This document shows, in pieces, positions 63,091-64,000 of a stretch of DNA of 64,000 nt; position 1 is the first letter of the stretch, and each line of letters begins with the position of its first letter. Below the pieces are notes generated by a model. It saw only the letters and a program-made list of their open reading frames with translations, was not told the origin of the DNA and searched no databases. Location of the stretch: NCBI GenBank assembly GCA_040403095.1, contig JBBALI010000006.1:62001-126000 (forward strand), read 5' to 3'. This DNA comes from JAQVCM01 sp040403095 (GTDB taxonomy: Bacteria; Bacteroidota; Bacteroidia; Flavobacteriales_D; Crocinitomicaceae). The translations under genes and the position numbers were made by a program.

Positions 63091-64000
63091 ATGAATGAAA
63101 TTATCGATCAAATAAAAAGTTTAATAGTATCAAATTACAATCAATTTTTTGAAGCGAATGGTTTTGCGGACAGAGATTTTTTTGAAGGAGATACTCTAAA
63201 AAACACATGTAAATCATCCTTACAAATAATATTTCCAATTTTTAATAGTGGTAGAAATTATACTTTATCAGATGCTGATTATGATGAAAAGTATACAATT
63301 GCATTAAGAGATGTTAGATACAATTACAGAACCATCATGAACCCAAGTATCTCTATTCAAAAAGAATACAACAATACTTGGTTAGATCAGAATAGAATTG
63401 ATGAAATTGGTTGGGCTAATGATGAAAGACAAGCAAAAACATATAGAGGTCGATATTTATTATTTTTAGATAAAAAATTAGGCCGTTCTAAGGCAATGAT
63501 AAATGAAACTGATCGGTCTAGTTTGGAAATAATAAAAAAAATTGGAGACCCTAAGAATTCCAATAATTTCTTTGTAAAAGGCCTAGTAGTAGGAAGTGTT
63601 CAATCAGGAAAAACTTCAAATTTCAATGCAGTAGTTAATAGTTCTATTGATGTTGGTTATAAGCTTATAATAGTATTATCAGGAATAATGGAAGATTTGA
63701 GAAGACAAACTCAAATTAGAACTGAAAAAGAAGTTGAAGGAAAAATGATCACTCAAGGTTCTTTTATTGGAGTTGGCGAAGAAAATTCATTTGGTCCTCT
63801 TGGTAAATTTGACGATGTAAAGCAAATCGTTATTCCTACTTCAAGAAATAAAGATTTTGACAGAAATTTAAAAGAATCTGAATTTAGTTTAAATCAAATC
63901 AACATACTTATTTGTAAAAAAAATACAAGCGTTTTACAAAATTTACTTTTATGGTTAAACGAATATTTAGGAAAGAATACAGATAAGCATGACATTCCAT
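63091..64000 (+). CDS. Z1-domain P-loop protein (3' partial)
   Basis: Open from the ATG at 63091 to the end of the window (303 codons visible). A helical N-terminal region of about 160 residues is followed by GLVVGSVQSGKTSN, a Walker A motif at residues 168-175 of the type found in Z1-domain proteins, then YKLIIVLSGIMEDLRRQTQ. Z1 proteins are P-loop NTPases of helicase type found with GHKL ATPases, methyltransferases, PD-(D/E)XK nucleases and AIPR proteins in defence islands. It starts seven bases after the ATPase gene. The rest of the system lies beyond the window. Confidence 0.85.
   Translation, partial: MNEIIDQIKSLIVSNYNQFFEANGFADRDFFEGDTLKNTCKSSLQIIFPIFNSGRNYTLSDADYDEKYTIALRDVRYNYRTIMNPSISIQKEYNNTWLDQNRIDEIGWANDERQAKTYRGRYLLFLDKKLGRSKAMINETDRSSLEIIKKIGDPKNSNNFFVKGLVVGSVQSGKTSNFNAVVNSSIDVGYKLIIVLSGIMEDLRRQTQIRTEKEVEGKMITQGSFIGVGEENSFGPLGKFDDVKQIVIPTSRNKDFDRNLKESEFSLNQINILICKKNTSVLQNLLLWLNEYLGKNTDKHDIP

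Overview
The window looks like a chromosomal segment of a low-GC (roughly one third G+C by eye) Bacteroidota bacterium of the order Flavobacteriales. Support comes from two Type IX secretion (T9SS) substrates with C-terminal sorting domains, lineage-typical DUF4290, DUF983, DUF6526 and DUF2061 proteins, Bacteroidota-type promoter -7 elements (TANNTTTG), weak ribosome binding sites with several TTG starts, and a sigma-54-like promoter before grpE. Placement near Fluviicola/Crocinitomicaceae is only an impression. No rRNA, tRNA or CRISPR array was seen.

Region 1 (1-25384, all + strand) is one large, tightly packed surface-polysaccharide locus. It starts with sugar-nucleotide genes (UDP-sugar epimerase end, pgi, UDP-HexNAc dehydrogenase, a mannose-6-P isomerase type cupin). 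Next comes a complete PAPS-making and PAP-recycling module (DUF2061 protein, cysC, cysD, cysN, cysQ), then dTDP-rhamnose genes rfbA-C-D. The assembly block holds a Wzx flippase, a Wzy-like polymerase, three glycosyltransferases, three clear and one divergent sulfotransferase, a beta-helix protein and a polysaccharide deacetylase. The end holds a WecA/TagO-like initiating transferase, a Wza-type export lipoprotein and a Wzc-type tyrosine kinase with a (YG)8 tail. No PAPS reductase is present, so the module most likely feeds sulfation of a Wzx/Wzy-type polysaccharide.

Region 2 (25401-37915, all genes on the - strand) holds recG, a YdhS-like FAD/NAD(P) protein, pstB-pstA-pstC-pstS, an alginate-export-like porin, a large TonB-dependent receptor and an Rrf2 regulator. 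The porin-pst operon and the receptor each have the same 25-bp inverted repeat directly downstream of a TANNTTTG promoter element, which suggests a common repressor, perhaps the neighbouring Rrf2 protein.

Region 3 (38009-59936) is mostly housekeeping and secreted functions: DUF6526, gdhA, a T9SS type B adhesin, DUF4290-murA-TlpA, grpE-dnaJ, an M48 peptidase with an outer-membrane-like partner, an SGNH hydrolase with PKD domain, an FG-GAP T9SS type A protein, ispE, accA, a YafY/DinB pair, an AraC regulator and DUF983. Several intergenic gaps hold inverted-repeat, MITE-like elements.

Region 4 (60067-end, + strand) is an accessory defence-type island: a controller-like XRE protein behind a perfect 16-bp palindrome, a C5-cytosine methyltransferase, a MORC/MutL-like GHKL ATPase and a Z1-domain P-loop protein cut by the window end.
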